DNA of 64,000 nt, from NCBI RefSeq assembly GCF_003568665.1, contig NZ_QXMH01000001.1, positions 558,001 through 622,000 of the forward strand, written 5' to 3'. Shown in pieces: positions 27,129 to 36,132 of this stretch. Origin of the DNA: Chitinophaga alhagiae (GTDB lineage: Bacteria; Bacteroidota; Bacteroidia; Chitinophagales; Chitinophagaceae). How positions within the stretch are numbered: position 1 is the first letter of the stretch; every line of letters begins with the position of its first letter. The translations under genes and the position numbers were made by a program. Under the pieces are notes generated by a model that was not told the DNA's origin, made no database searches, and was given only the letters and a program-made list of their open reading frames with translations.

Positions 27129-27185
27129 TGAAGGGAGTGACACAACGGCGGCCGGGCCAGCGTTTTATGGCCGGCTCCCCCCTCC
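27129..27185. repeat. REP-like palindromic element, copy 2
   Basis: Its first 30 bases are identical to 13771-13800. A stem GCCGGGCC/GGCCGGC then closes around an AT-rich loop, and the end is C-rich (TCCCCCCTCC). It lies nine bases from the stop codon of the LytTR regulator gene. Confidence 0.75.
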
Positions 27186-27193
27186 GTCCGCGC

Positions 27194-27958
27194 TCAGAAC
27201 TGCATGGCCTTTTTCAGGAAATCCGCCTTCCGGCGGCGGGAAACCTCCACCTGCGTGCCATCGCTCATGAGGGCAAAGCCCCCTTCTCCCTGGATGTAGG
27301 ATTCCATTTGCTGCAGGTTGATGAGGTGGGAATTGTGTACGCGGAAAAAATCCACGTCCGTCAGCAGCTCCTCAAATTCCTTCAGGGGCTTGGATACCAG
27401 CAACTGCTTGCGGTCTGTAAAGAACAGCTTGGTGTAATTGCCGGTAGACTCGCAGCGCACAATGTTCTGCACAGGCATGAATACCAGGCCGTTGATAGTG
27501 GGCAGGGCTATTTTCTTGTTAGACTGCTGCATGGTTTTCATGTTCTGCAGGAACACCTCCAGCGGGGCAATGGCCGGGTCTGCACCCTTCCCCGCCCGCC
27601 GCTCCTGGAACTTGCGCAGCGCTTCCTGCAGGTCCTGCACGCTGAAAGGCTTCAGCAGGTAATCCAGCGCATTGAACTTGATAGCTTTGAGGGCATACTG
27701 TTCATAAGCGGTGGTAAAAATTACGTCAAACAATATCCGGTCGTATTGCTTCAGCAGCTCAAACCCGTTTTGATGCGGCATTTCCACGTCAAGGAATACC
27801 AGGTCAGGCCCCAGTTCATCAATTACGCGCCGGGCTTCTTCCACACTGTTCACCCCTGCCAGCACGGTTACTTCCGGGCATTTTTTCTGTAGCATAGCCT
27901 GTAAGGCGTCAATACAATGCTGCTCGTCATCAACAATGATAGCTTTGATTTCGCTCAT
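27194..27958 (-). CDS. LytTR-family response regulator
   Basis: DNA-binding response regulator of 254 residues. The receiver domain (about 4-118) has the acidic pair IVDDEQ, phospho-acceptor Asp in DLVFLDVEMP (near 56), Thr in IFTTAYEQYA and Lys in YLLKPF. The C-terminal LytTR domain (about 150-254) has the family's FFRVHNSHLINLQQM and the end VSRRRKADFLKKA. It is the second gene of an operon with the TPR histidine kinase (26-base gap), a classical LytS/LytR-type pair. Targets are unknown. Confidence 0.93.
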   Translation of the reverse strand: MSEIKAIIVDDEQHCIDALQAMLQKKCPEVTVLAGVNSVEEARRVIDELGPDLVFLDVEMPHQNGFELLKQYDRILFDVIFTTAYEQYALKAIKFNALDYLLKPFSVQDLQEALRKFQERRAGKGADPAIAPLEVFLQNMKTMQQSNKKIALPTINGLVFMPVQNIVRCESTGNYTKLFFTDRKQLLVSKPLKEFEELLTDVDFFRVHNSHLINLQQMESYIQGEGGFALMSDGTQVEVSRRRKADFLKKAMQF

Positions 27959-27984
27959 GTGGTGATTTTTAAATTTTTCTCTGC

Positions 27985-29931
27985 CTAAAATAAAAACTCG
28001 GCCGGCAACACTATTTTCACTTTGGTGCCGGTTGCCTCCCCGTTATCCTGCAAGTCGTGGATCTCTACATTCGCGTCTTTGGTATTATTGATCTTGCGTA
28101 TCAGGGCTATGCGGCCTTCTGTTACTTTCATGCCCATGGAGTTGTGCATGCGGCCTTTCTTCTCTTTTATTTCCATGGCCATTTTGCGGCCGATCCCATT
28201 ATCCGTTACCGTTACCTCCAGCACCTTGCCCCGCAGCAGCACCGCTATGTCCAGCATCCCTTTTTCCTTACGGTGTACCAGCCCGTGCCAGATGGCGTTT
28301 TCCACGTACGGTTGAATGATCATGGGCGGTATCAGCACTTCTTCTTCGTTGATATTTTCGCTCACGGTGATGCTGTAATCAAACATGTAATTGCAGCGCA
28401 GCGCCTCCAGGTCCAGGTACAGCTTCAATGATTCCAGTTCCCTGTTGAGCGGTATGAAGGTGTGCTGGCTGTTGTCCAGTATCATGCGCATCAGCTTGGA
28501 AAACTTGGTAAGATAATCAGAGGCCTCCTCCTGGTTGTTACTCCATATGTAGCGGTGAATGGAGCTGAGGGAATTGAAAATGAAATGCGGGTTCATCTGC
28601 GCACGCAGCGAGCGCAGCTCCAGCTGCAGCGTTTGCCGGTTGGCCTGCAGGTTGCGGTGGCGGATGTAAAAAAAGCCGCCCACTATCAGCATGAACAGGA
28701 AACCGGCCAGGGCAATGGCCAGCGCCAGGTTACGGCGTATGCGCAACTGGCTGAGGTCTTGGTCCTGCTGTAACTGTTTGATCTGGTTGTCTTTCTGGTG
28801 TACATCGTGCAGGGTCTGCATCTGCGCAAATTCGGTGCTGGACTTTTCGCGCAGCAGGCTGTCTTTATACAGGATGGAGTAGTTGTTGAAATCCATGGCC
28901 AGGTTGAGGTCCCCGGCATGTTTGTAATTGTCGCTCATAGACTTGTAGGCTTCCATGAGGGTAGATTTGAAACCCCATTTCAGCCCCAGGTCAATGGCCT
29001 CCTGCAGGTATTTGCGCGCTTCTTCATACTTGCCTTCTTCGTTGAGCAGGCGGCCGATGCTGATGTAGCTGTCTGCGGAGTGTATCTTGTCTTCCACCTT
29101 GTCATTGAGTGCCAGCGCCTTTTGCAGGTAGTCCATGGCCAGGGGGTAGTTTTTCTTTTTCTGGTAGGCCGTACCCAGGCAGGTGTAGCAGATAGACATG
29201 CCCGTAACGCTTTTGATGCGCTCGTTCACGGCCAGGGAGCGTTTGTAATAGTCAATGGCGAGGTCCAGCTTGCCCAGGCCTTCGTAAGCATAGCCCAGGT
29301 TGCCGAGGTTGATGGCAATACCCAGTTCGTTATCTCTTTCCTGCTCAATGCGAAGGCTGCGGTTGAACACTTCTATGGCCTCGTCATATTTGGCGTCTGA
29401 CAGTTTGATGTTGCCGATGGAATTGGTGGCGATGGCCAGGCTGCGGTCATCCTTATCTTTTTCGGCAGATTTGAGGGCCCTGAAGTGAAAGTCGAACGCT
29501 TTTTCCAGCATGTCCCGCCGGCGGTAATCTACCCCTATGTTATTGAGCGAGATGGTGATGAGGCGGGTCACCCTGGCATCCTGCGCGCTTTTGAGCGCCC
29601 TTTCGTGGTACTCGGTGGCCAGGAGGTATTGCGATTTGTTGCGTTTGGAGGTGCCCAGCTCGTTATAGGCTTCGGCCATGCCTTTGGCGTAGCGCATTTT
29701 CTGGGAGGTGGTGATGGCCTCCTGCAAAAAGGCGTTTTCCTGCCCGCGGCCGTCAAAAAAGCGGTACAGGCCCCTGGCGCGGTTCATGAGGAGGTTCACC
29801 TTTACCGTGTCATCGGGCATTTTGCGGATAGAATCCAGGCTGCGGAAAACAAGCGCCGAGTCCTGCGCCGAAACAGGCGCCCACAGGAGCAGATACAGGC
29901 TTGCAATAAAGATCAGCGCTTTATGGAACAT
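27985..29931 (-). CDS. TPR-containing sensor histidine kinase (LytS/YehU type)
   Basis: Membrane sensor kinase of 648 residues. A signal-like segment (FIASLYLLLWAPVSAQ) is followed by about seven TPR repeats in the periplasm (residues about 60-380) and a coiled stretch. One membrane helix follows (ALAIALAGFLFMLIVGGFF, near 425), then the His_kinase domain with MNPHFIFNSLSSIHRYI (phospho-His). The ATPase domain has PPMIIQPYVENAIWHG and VTDNGIGR. The ATG at 29931 is preferred, since the signal peptide starts there; another in-frame start exists at 29967. The partner is the LytTR regulator downstream. An intrinsic terminator lies 41 bases upstream of the start. Confidence 0.92.
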   Translation of the reverse strand: MFHKALIFIASLYLLLWAPVSAQDSALVFRSLDSIRKMPDDTVKVNLLMNRARGLYRFFDGRGQENAFLQEAITTSQKMRYAKGMAEAYNELGTSKRNKSQYLLATEYHERALKSAQDARVTRLITISLNNIGVDYRRRDMLEKAFDFHFRALKSAEKDKDDRSLAIATNSIGNIKLSDAKYDEAIEVFNRSLRIEQERDNELGIAINLGNLGYAYEGLGKLDLAIDYYKRSLAVNERIKSVTGMSICYTCLGTAYQKKKNYPLAMDYLQKALALNDKVEDKIHSADSYISIGRLLNEEGKYEEARKYLQEAIDLGLKWGFKSTLMEAYKSMSDNYKHAGDLNLAMDFNNYSILYKDSLLREKSSTEFAQMQTLHDVHQKDNQIKQLQQDQDLSQLRIRRNLALAIALAGFLFMLIVGGFFYIRHRNLQANRQTLQLELRSLRAQMNPHFIFNSLSSIHRYIWSNNQEEASDYLTKFSKLMRMILDNSQHTFIPLNRELESLKLYLDLEALRCNYMFDYSITVSENINEEEVLIPPMIIQPYVENAIWHGLVHRKEKGMLDIAVLLRGKVLEVTVTDNGIGRKMAMEIKEKKGRMHNSMGMKVTEGRIALIRKINNTKDANVEIHDLQDNGEATGTKVKIVLPAEFLF

Positions 29932-29971
29932 GGTAAAAGGGTGAAACAGTGCAACTAAGATAATCAATTAC

Positions 29972-30004
29972 AAAAAAATGAAGGGGCGAAAGAATTCGCC
30001 CCTT
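29972..30004 (-). terminator. Intrinsic terminator just upstream of the TPR kinase gene
   Basis: On the minus strand AAGGGGCGAA pairs perfectly with TTCGCCCCTT (10 bp, 4-base loop), followed by CATTTTTTTG. It ends 41 bases before the kinase start and would stop any transcript coming from the promoter at 30459-30489. Confidence 0.8.
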
Positions 30005-30452
30005 TCCTATTAACCGAATACACCTACTGAAAATATGAAACAAGGCCGCTGTACGGCCGAATCTCACATTAATTTTACGGTACTACGGCCTTGGCCGGCA
30101 TACCTGATATATATTGCAGTTCGTTTATATACGGTTAATAGCGTGGTCTTTTGCTGGATATAAGTCCGGGATATGGCAAAAAGCCTTTTTTTGGACGATC
30201 ATCACGTGAACCAGTTTGCTGCTGACAAAAGTTACGGGACCCGCCAAGCGTTATCCGGTAGCTCAGATCATTTCTGATGTGCAACAAAAATTCAGGTTCT
30301 TTTCAAGGTTATGAGTCACTTCCGGTCCAAAAGTATCTGCGGCATATATCTTTCACGTTCCGCTTTCATACGGAATTTCAGGGCCAAGACCATTAAAATT
30401 GAGGAATTTCGGAGGATGAGGTATAAAATGTAAGCAGGGATCGCTCCCTTCG
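29972..30452 (-). ncRNA. Candidate non-coding RNA or attenuated leader, about 480 nt
   Basis: Bounded by a perfect Bacteroidetes promoter (30459-30489) and a strong intrinsic terminator (29972-30004), with no convincing gene inside. It contains local stems, for example GGCCG-CTGTA-CGGCC at 30044-30058 and AGGGA-TCGC-TCCCT at 30436-30449. A 25-codon frame runs from 30393 to 30316 (starting MVLALKFRMK) without a good ribosome-binding site. I checked by eye for tmRNA, RNase P and tRNA signatures and found none. It may be a stand-alone RNA or a leader controlling the TPR kinase gene. Confidence 0.4.
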
Positions 30453-30458
30453 TTATTC

Positions 30459-30489
30459 CAAAGGTAATAACGTTTTTGATATATACAAA
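30459..30489 (-). promoter_or_regulatory. Promoter reading into the 0.5 kb gap after cmk
   Basis: On the minus strand TTTG (30489-30486), exactly 19 bases, then TACCTTTG (30466-30459): a perfect consensus match immediately downstream of the cmk stop codon. Confidence 0.7.
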
Positions 30490-30495
30490 AAAAAT

Positions 30496-31185
30496 TCAAG
30501 AAGAATGTTCCAATACGGCGTCTTCCACCCATTGTTTCACCAGTTCCAGCTGCTCTTCTATTGATAACTGGCTGTTATCCAATATAATGGCATCATCTGC
30601 CTTGCGCAGGGGGCTTACCTCCCGGTTGGCGTCTATATAATCACGCAATTCCAGGTTTTCCTTCACTTCGTGCAGGGTGATGTTCTTGTTCTTTTCGTAT
30701 AGTTCTTTGAACCGGCGTTCCACGCGTACGGCGGGATCCGCGGTCATAAATATTTTCAGTTCAGCATGCGGGAATACTACGGTGCCAATATCCCGCCCGT
30801 CCATCACAATGCCTTTCTGCAATCCCATTTTTTGCTGCTGCGCCACCGCAAACTCGCGCACCTCGCGGATAGCGGCTACTTCGCTTACTTTTTCGGCCAC
30901 CAGCATTTCACGGATGAGCTGTTCTACATTCTCCTCGTTCAGGTACATTTCGTTGCGGCCGGAGATCTGGTTGTATACGAACTGCAGGTGAATGTTCTCC
31001 AGTGCGTTCTTCACCTGTACATGGTCCGCCCAGTCTACCCGCTGCTGGATGAAATAGAGGGTGATAGCCCGGTACATGGCGCCGCTGTCAATATACAGGT
31101 AGTCCAGCTGCTCTGCCAGTTGCCTGGCCAGCGTGCTCTTCCCGCAGGAAGAATAACCGTCTATTGTAATGATGATCTTTTTCAC
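30496..31185 (-). CDS. cmk: Cytidylate kinase
   Basis: Phosphorylates CMP and dCMP with ATP. The 229-residue protein has a P-loop GYSSCGKST (near 8-16), the substrate-binding IDSGAMYRAITLY near 36, MDGRDIGTVVFP near 130, and a lid with RVERRFKEL. Start is taken as GTG at 31185: the predicted promoter (31228-31258) would start transcription downstream of the only upstream ATG (31257), and 229 residues is normal for Cmk. Confidence 0.93.
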   Translation of the reverse strand: MKKIIITIDGYSSCGKSTLARQLAEQLDYLYIDSGAMYRAITLYFIQQRVDWADHVQVKNALENIHLQFVYNQISGRNEMYLNEENVEQLIREMLVAEKVSEVAAIREVREFAVAQQQKMGLQKGIVMDGRDIGTVVFPHAELKIFMTADPAVRVERRFKELYEKNKNITLHEVKENLELRDYIDANREVSPLRKADDAIILDNSQLSIEEQLELVKQWVEDAVLEHSS

Positions 31186-31227
31186 GCCCGGATTTTTTAG
31201 CGGTGTAAGCGGTAACAATTGCTTCTG

Positions 31228-31258
31228 CAAATTTGCCGCAAATCCGGGAATAATCAAA
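31228..31258 (-). promoter_or_regulatory. Predicted cmk promoter
   Basis: On the minus strand TTTG (31258-31255), 19 bases, then CAAATTTG (31235-31228), one mismatch from TAnnTTTG. It supports the GTG start of cmk at 31185. Confidence 0.5.
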
Positions 31259-31268
31259 GACTTTTCTG

Positions 31269-32864
31269 CTAGCGCCGGTCTATAACGATCACTTTGAAGG
31301 TGCGCACCAGGCGCTGGGTAGCCTTGTCGTAAAACGCCAGCAGGTACGTGCCTTTGGCCAGGTGCTGCACCTTGATGGTGCGCTCTCCCGCTATCTCGTA
31401 TTGTTCCACCAGCTGGCCCATGGTATTCACGATCTGCATCAGCAGCTCCGTTTGCTGCCCGCGTACGCGCACTTCAAACTGGCCCACATTGGGGTTGGGC
31501 CATACATCTACCCGCAGGAAGGGCGGCACGGCCTTGATCTCTGAATAACTTACGCGGCCGTTTTTGGATACGGACTTGATGCGGTAATACGTCCAGCCAT
31601 CGTACCCGTTGGGGTCTGCATACCGGTAGTCCATGCGGATGTTGGTATTGCCGCCCGGGGCCATGGTGTTTATTTCCCCGGCTTTGGTGAAATCAGGCTC
31701 ATTGTCGAACCGTCTTTCTATCTCGAAGTGGTCGTTATTCAGCTCGCGGCTGACTGACCATTCCAGCTGCGCAAAGTTTTCGTTGAGGCGGTACGCGTTA
31801 AACAGGATGAATACGGCCGGCGCGTACGGCCCGTACAACACGGAGGCCTTGGTGAAATATTCGTTGGTGGAAATACCGTCTTTCATAATGCGGTAGTGCA
31901 TGGTGGCATGCTGCAGGGTGCCGGTGGTGGTAATGTTACCGGCCACAGGCAGGTTGCCGGGGTTCTCCAGGTAATCCCACGCATTGTTCACAAACCGCGT
32001 TACGTAGCTGGCCGCGCGGAAGGCCGCATAGTCCCGCCCTTCGTCCGCATCCATATGCTGCAGGGTGAGCTTTGTTTCAGCGGCGGCTGGCGTTGTTTTG
32101 GCAATGTTCCAGGTTTTGTTGGTAAAGTCTAGCTTGTTGGCGATGCCCGAAATAGCATATTGGTACACGCTGTCAAACACGCGCGCCCTCACATCGTCTG
32201 CCGCGCCGCCGTACTCTATTACCGCGGGCGCGTAGGTGGAAATGGAAGTGCCGATGGGGAACACCACTTTACCCGCCGCCGCATTGACCTGCTCGCGGTA
32301 CAGGAAACCGCCGGCAATGTCTGTACCCGTTACCACAAAAGATCGTTCGCTGTACCCGGTAATGGCGCCGGGCTGGCCGTTGCCTACCACCAGGTTCCAG
32401 CCGTTCAGGAAGAGATGGCCGGTAGAAAAATGGAGGGTGTTGCGCACCTTCAGGTCACTCAGGTCTGCCAGCAGCACGCCCAGGCGATTGTTCACTTCCA
32501 GGTTGGGAAAAGTAGCGCCCATCCGTGAAACAATGCTGTAACCGCCAAACACTTGCTGCGCGCCCAGGTTGCCGTACAGCGGATTATCCCCGGAAAAGCG
32601 GAACAGGCCGCCCTTTGCGCTGAAGCCGTTCTGGCTATTGTCTGGCAAAGCGGCGCCCATGCCGTTTTTCCAGGCCTTGCCGAAAAAGTTGATGAGGGCA
32701 TTGTCTGCCGTGCCAAAAGCGCCATCGTTCGTTACGCTGCCATAGATGTTCACAGCCTCCGTATTGCCTACCTGCAGGCGGGTGCCGGGGGCAATGTAAA
32801 GGTCTTGCTGCGCTGCCAGGGGCAGGGCGGCGAGGAGGAGCAGTATGGAGAAGATGGTGCGCAC
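31269..32864 (-). CDS. Exported protein with type IX secretion C-terminal sorting domain
   Basis: A 531-residue protein with a signal peptide (FSILLLLAALPLAAQ). Long beta-rich repeats follow, including VTNDGAFGTADNALINFFG-type strands. The C-terminus of about 75 residues reads VWPNPNVGQFEVRV, then LAKGTYLLAFYD and a basic end, the type A Por sorting signal. The T9SS would carry it to the cell surface. Start is taken as GTG at 32864, placing it 13 bases after the upstream gene's stop; a TTG at 32918 would overlap that gene. It is the last gene of a three-gene operon of surface-type proteins. Function unknown, probably structural or adhesive. Confidence 0.82.
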   Translation of the reverse strand: MRTIFSILLLLAALPLAAQQDLYIAPGTRLQVGNTEAVNIYGSVTNDGAFGTADNALINFFGKAWKNGMGAALPDNSQNGFSAKGGLFRFSGDNPLYGNLGAQQVFGGYSIVSRMGATFPNLEVNNRLGVLLADLSDLKVRNTLHFSTGHLFLNGWNLVVGNGQPGAITGYSERSFVVTGTDIAGGFLYREQVNAAAGKVVFPIGTSISTYAPAVIEYGGAADDVRARVFDSVYQYAISGIANKLDFTNKTWNIAKTTPAAAETKLTLQHMDADEGRDYAAFRAASYVTRFVNNAWDYLENPGNLPVAGNITTTGTLQHATMHYRIMKDGISTNEYFTKASVLYGPYAPAVFILFNAYRLNENFAQLEWSVSRELNNDHFEIERRFDNEPDFTKAGEINTMAPGGNTNIRMDYRYADPNGYDGWTYYRIKSVSKNGRVSYSEIKAVPPFLRVDVWPNPNVGQFEVRVRGQQTELLMQIVNTMGQLVEQYEIAGERTIKVQHLAKGTYLLAFYDKATQRLVRTFKVIVIDRR

Positions 32865-32877
32865 GGGATAATGGATG

Positions 32878-34023
32878 TTAGTCTTGAATAATGGTGATGT
32901 CGTATTCACGGCTGCCAACGGCTGTATTGTTACCCGTGTTCGTGAAACTGACGGTAATTTGCCGCGCGGCCGCGTTGGTTACCCGGCACCAGGCAATGCC
33001 GATCTTTACAGGCAGGTTACTGCGGGGGTTGATAATGATATTGTCGTTATTCTTCAATACGATGCCGGCAGGCAGGGTTACCGTAAAGTTCCGCGCCGTA
33101 TTGTAGTCAAACTGCGTATTATCGCCGAACGTAACGCTTGTTTTCTGAATGCTTGCCAGCACGCTGCCCGAGGTCCCCAGCTTGAAGTCCCCGTTCACAT
33201 CCAGTTTGGCATCCGGGTTGGCGGTGCCGATACCCAGTTCATTGCTGGCCGCCACCCATACCAGCTGCCCCGCGTCTTGCGCTACGGCGCCGCCGGTGCC
33301 GCTGGTGAAGAGGATACCGCCGTTTACATCCATATCCCTCACGGTGAGCGCTTTCATGGCGCCGCCGCCGTCTATGTTAAAACCTGCGCTTGTTTGTTGG
33401 GAACCGGTCTGGTTCTGGATATAATGCGTGGAGCCGGCCGGAACGTCTGCGGCCGCCAGCGCGGAACCGCCTGTTACCAGGCCTTTTTCGTTGTAGGTCA
33501 CTTTGGGGTGAGTGCCGCCGCTGTGAAGGTTGGCGAGGCTCAGCAAGATACTGCCCGAAAGCGCCCCGCTGCCGGTTACATCACCGTCGGAAAAAGTCAG
33601 CGTTTGCGCCGGGGTAATGTAGTTGGGCGCCCAGTTAACCCATTTACCTGATTCGAATTTGAGTAACTGGCCATCGGCCGGAGCAGCAAGCAGTGCATCG
33701 CTGAGGCCGGCCAGGGAGAGGTTGCCGCCATCGTTCAGGCGGGTCCAGGGTGTAAGGCCGTTCTGTTTTTTGATATAGAGGCCCTGGTCGTTGGTATTAA
33801 ATACCATCATACCGGCAGCGGCGGTATCCAGCGGGTGAGCGGCCAGCGCTGCATTGTTCACACGTGGTAATAAGAACCCTTTGCGGGTAGAGCCCAGTTC
33901 GAGAATAGCGTCTTTACGCAGGGAGCCATCGCCCCCGAACTTCATCTGGGCAGCCGCCGGCCATACAGCGCAGGCAGCCAGACAAAAAAGTAAGACCAGG
34001 CTCTTTTTGTATAATTGTTGCAT
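32878..34023 (-). CDS. Exported fibre-like protein, related to its upstream neighbour
   Basis: A 381-residue protein with a signal peptide ending WPAAAQ. Its start (GSLRKDAILELGSTRKGFLLPRV) is clearly related to the neighbour's DKNAILELESVRKGLLLPRL, so the two are paralogues at the N-terminus. The middle is Gly/Ala/Ser-rich with NGGILF and VDVNGDFKLGTSGSVLA-like beta repeats, recalling phage tail-fibre shafts. The C-terminus has TVTLPAGIVLKNND and a final Ig-like strand set. No enzyme motif was found. Operon with the T9SS-tail protein downstream. Confidence 0.7.
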   Translation of the reverse strand: MQQLYKKSLVLLFCLAACAVWPAAAQMKFGGDGSLRKDAILELGSTRKGFLLPRVNNAALAAHPLDTAAAGMMVFNTNDQGLYIKKQNGLTPWTRLNDGGNLSLAGLSDALLAAPADGQLLKFESGKWVNWAPNYITPAQTLTFSDGDVTGSGALSGSILLSLANLHSGGTHPKVTYNEKGLVTGGSALAAADVPAGSTHYIQNQTGSQQTSAGFNIDGGGAMKALTVRDMDVNGGILFTSGTGGAVAQDAGQLVWVAASNELGIGTANPDAKLDVNGDFKLGTSGSVLASIQKTSVTFGDNTQFDYNTARNFTVTLPAGIVLKNNDNIIINPRSNLPVKIGIAWCRVTNAAARQITVSFTNTGNNTAVGSREYDITIIQD

Positions 34024-34092
34024 ACACTTTTATTTGGATTATAAGGGAACGGCCGGCCATGTTACCGGCCGTTCCCTTCAATCGGATAAAGT

Positions 34093-35808
34093 TTACAAAC
34101 CAGCCATGTTCCTGCTCATCACGATCCATTTGGTACCATCAGACAATATGGTGAGCGAAGTATAAGGTTCATCTATTTCAGCTACCGTAGCGCCGCCGTT
34201 GTCTGTAATGCGCACGGTAGAGTTGGCCTCATCCGCGGGGTCAACGCTTTCCTGCGGCAGCCGGTTGAAAATATACACCTTGCCCGCGTTGGCGGCCGCG
34301 GCCGGCAGGTCTGCGCTCACTACGGAAGAGCCGCTGCCTTTTACCAGCAGCACATAGTCTCCCACACCCACGGTACCGCCTGTGAACGCACGTTGTTTCA
34401 CGGTTACGCCGCCCTGTATGTTGAGCGCGTTACCGGCGGCAGAACCGGCCACTATCTCTGACTTGAAGGTTTTAACGCCGCCAATATCCTGCGCGCCGGC
34501 GGTTACCAGACCGCGGTTGGTTTCTGAAGCGCTGGGCATTTCGAACACGATCTTGTTGGAGCCGCTGTTTTTAATGGTGAAGTCTGTACCGGTGCTGACC
34601 TGTTCAAAGGCGAGCTTGCCGTCTGCCGTACTGCCGGTAACATCTACCGGCGTACCGCCTTCAATGGTGATGGCGGCAATGCCTTCCGCGTTCATTTTCC
34701 ACTTGGGCACGGTTACCGCCTGCACCTGGTTGGTGGCGTTCTTCAACAGCAGGTTATATTCTGTTTCCGGACCGGCGGGATCAACAAAGTCTGCCTTGTT
34801 GAGCGCCAGCACGCTGTTCACAGTAGCTTCGCCGGTACCGGCGGCATCTCCCAGTATCACGTTGCCGAGAAAGGTCTTGTTGCCGGCAAAGGTCTGGTCA
34901 GTGGTGGTTACCACGCCCGCATGGGTCTCTCCCGCGGCGTTCAGCGTGAGCGTCCATTTTTTGTTGGCGGCGTCCCACTCAAATTTACCGCCTGCGTCTC
35001 CCAGGGTATTATCTGTTACCACATCGGCAAAAGTGAGGCCGCCGGCGCTGGTGAGTTTCTGCAGTTTGTCAAAATCAGCGGCGGTGATGAAACCGTACTG
35101 CTGGGTGGCGGCGTCTGCCATTACCGGCAGGTTGAGCGAGATCACCTGGCCCGCGGTGGTAATGCCGGTCTCCGTGTGCGTATTGCTGGAGCTGATGGCC
35201 AGGTCAAGGTCTCCGGAGAGGTCTTGCAGCGAGGTAACAGACACGTTGTTCAGCGTTTTTTTGAAGATCTGCCCGCTGCTGTTGATGATCAGCACGTCGT
35301 TTTCCGTAGGCGCCGCGGCGGTAACGTTGTTGAACACGTAGCTGGCGCCGGCAAAGGTGAAGTTACCGTCTCCGTCAATGCCCATGCGCTGCGTGTTGTT
35401 GGTCCGCAGGTTGAGCGGGAAAAGGTTTTTGGTACCCAGCCATTGCCCGGCCGCGCCGTCGTTACCGTTAGTGCGCCAGGGCGTGGAAGCGGACCCGTCC
35501 GCGTCAATCCGTTTCCAGGAGTTGTTCTCCCTTACATAAAAACCTGGCGTGAAGCCCATGGAGGTAGCGGTCAGGTAGATCAGCAACCCGTCTGCAATGG
35601 GCGTGTTGGTGTTCAGTGTCTGGAAACCGGCGTCTGTCAGCCTGGGCAGTAAAAGGCCCTTGCGCACGCTTTCCAGTTCAAGAATAGCGTTTTTGTCCAC
35701 TATGGCAGGATTGCCCCCGATCTTGACCTGCGCTTTCAAACTGTTGTTGATGGAATGGAACAATAGCGATGCCAGTAGCACACCGGCTATGCGTAACGAT
35801 GTTTTCAT
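34093..35808 (-). CDS. Exported fibre-like protein, first gene of a surface-protein operon
   Basis: A 571-residue protein with a signal peptide (LLASLLFHSINNSLKAQ). It shares the AILELESVRKGLLLPRL opening with the next gene. The body alternates short beta motifs with Asn/Thr/Gly turns, including repeated statements of the type GVVTTTDQTFAGNKTFLGNV and GLVTAGAQDIGGVKTFKSEI, which are internal repeats seen in phage tail-fibre and trimeric-fibre proteins. The C-terminal part (YIFNRLPQESVDPADEANS) ends in a compact beta domain. No catalytic motif was seen. Sixty-nine bases separate it from the second gene. Confidence 0.7.
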   Translation of the reverse strand: MKTSLRIAGVLLASLLFHSINNSLKAQVKIGGNPAIVDKNAILELESVRKGLLLPRLTDAGFQTLNTNTPIADGLLIYLTATSMGFTPGFYVRENNSWKRIDADGSASTPWRTNGNDGAAGQWLGTKNLFPLNLRTNNTQRMGIDGDGNFTFAGASYVFNNVTAAAPTENDVLIINSSGQIFKKTLNNVSVTSLQDLSGDLDLAISSSNTHTETGITTAGQVISLNLPVMADAATQQYGFITAADFDKLQKLTSAGGLTFADVVTDNTLGDAGGKFEWDAANKKWTLTLNAAGETHAGVVTTTDQTFAGNKTFLGNVILGDAAGTGEATVNSVLALNKADFVDPAGPETEYNLLLKNATNQVQAVTVPKWKMNAEGIAAITIEGGTPVDVTGSTADGKLAFEQVSTGTDFTIKNSGSNKIVFEMPSASETNRGLVTAGAQDIGGVKTFKSEIVAGSAAGNALNIQGGVTVKQRAFTGGTVGVGDYVLLVKGSGSSVVSADLPAAAANAGKVYIFNRLPQESVDPADEANSTVRITDNGGATVAEIDEPYTSLTILSDGTKWIVMSRNMAGL

Positions 35809-36132
35809 AGGTAATAGGTTAAAAAAATAAGTCCTTAAAATTTACGATATATGATTTTTGTCGATCATGCCTCAGTCTGCATGTAGTAGCCCTTTAAGAT
35901 AGGAGCGGTAGCAAAGTCTTAAACACTGTTATATTTTTCGTTCTCCATCTTAGGGTAACAACACTTCTACAATATTACATATATATTTTGATTAATACGT
36001 TATTTCTATAATGTTTTTTATTTATTTAATCTGTTTATAATGGATATATCTTGAAAATCAGGCAGGAATGTCAAAAAAAAAGCTGCCGGAACGAGTCCGG
36101 CAGCTTTTTCTCTATTTAACAGTCCTTAAAAA
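35809..36132. other. AT-rich intergenic stretch upstream of the surface operon
   Basis: Markedly AT-rich between 35930 and 36060. It holds the clpC terminator at its right end and presumably the promoter of the surface operon, but no clear TAnnTTTG/TTTG pair could be assigned. Confidence 0.6.
36075..36109 (-). terminator. Intrinsic terminator after clpC
   Basis: AAAAAGCTGCCGGA and TCCGGCAGCTTTTT pair perfectly around a 5-base loop, with T-runs on both strands. Confidence 0.88.

Larger units (their letters stand above)
26795..27193. other. Intergenic stretch between ispH and the LytTR regulator
   Basis: Separates convergent genes. It holds a bidirectional terminator (26893-26919) and the second REP-like element (27129-27185). 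Nothing else was recognised. Confidence 0.7.

Noticed and set aside
30250..30300. tRNA gene suggested by GGTAGCTCAG
   Set aside because: No acceptor stem, T-loop or anticodon arm could be built around it.
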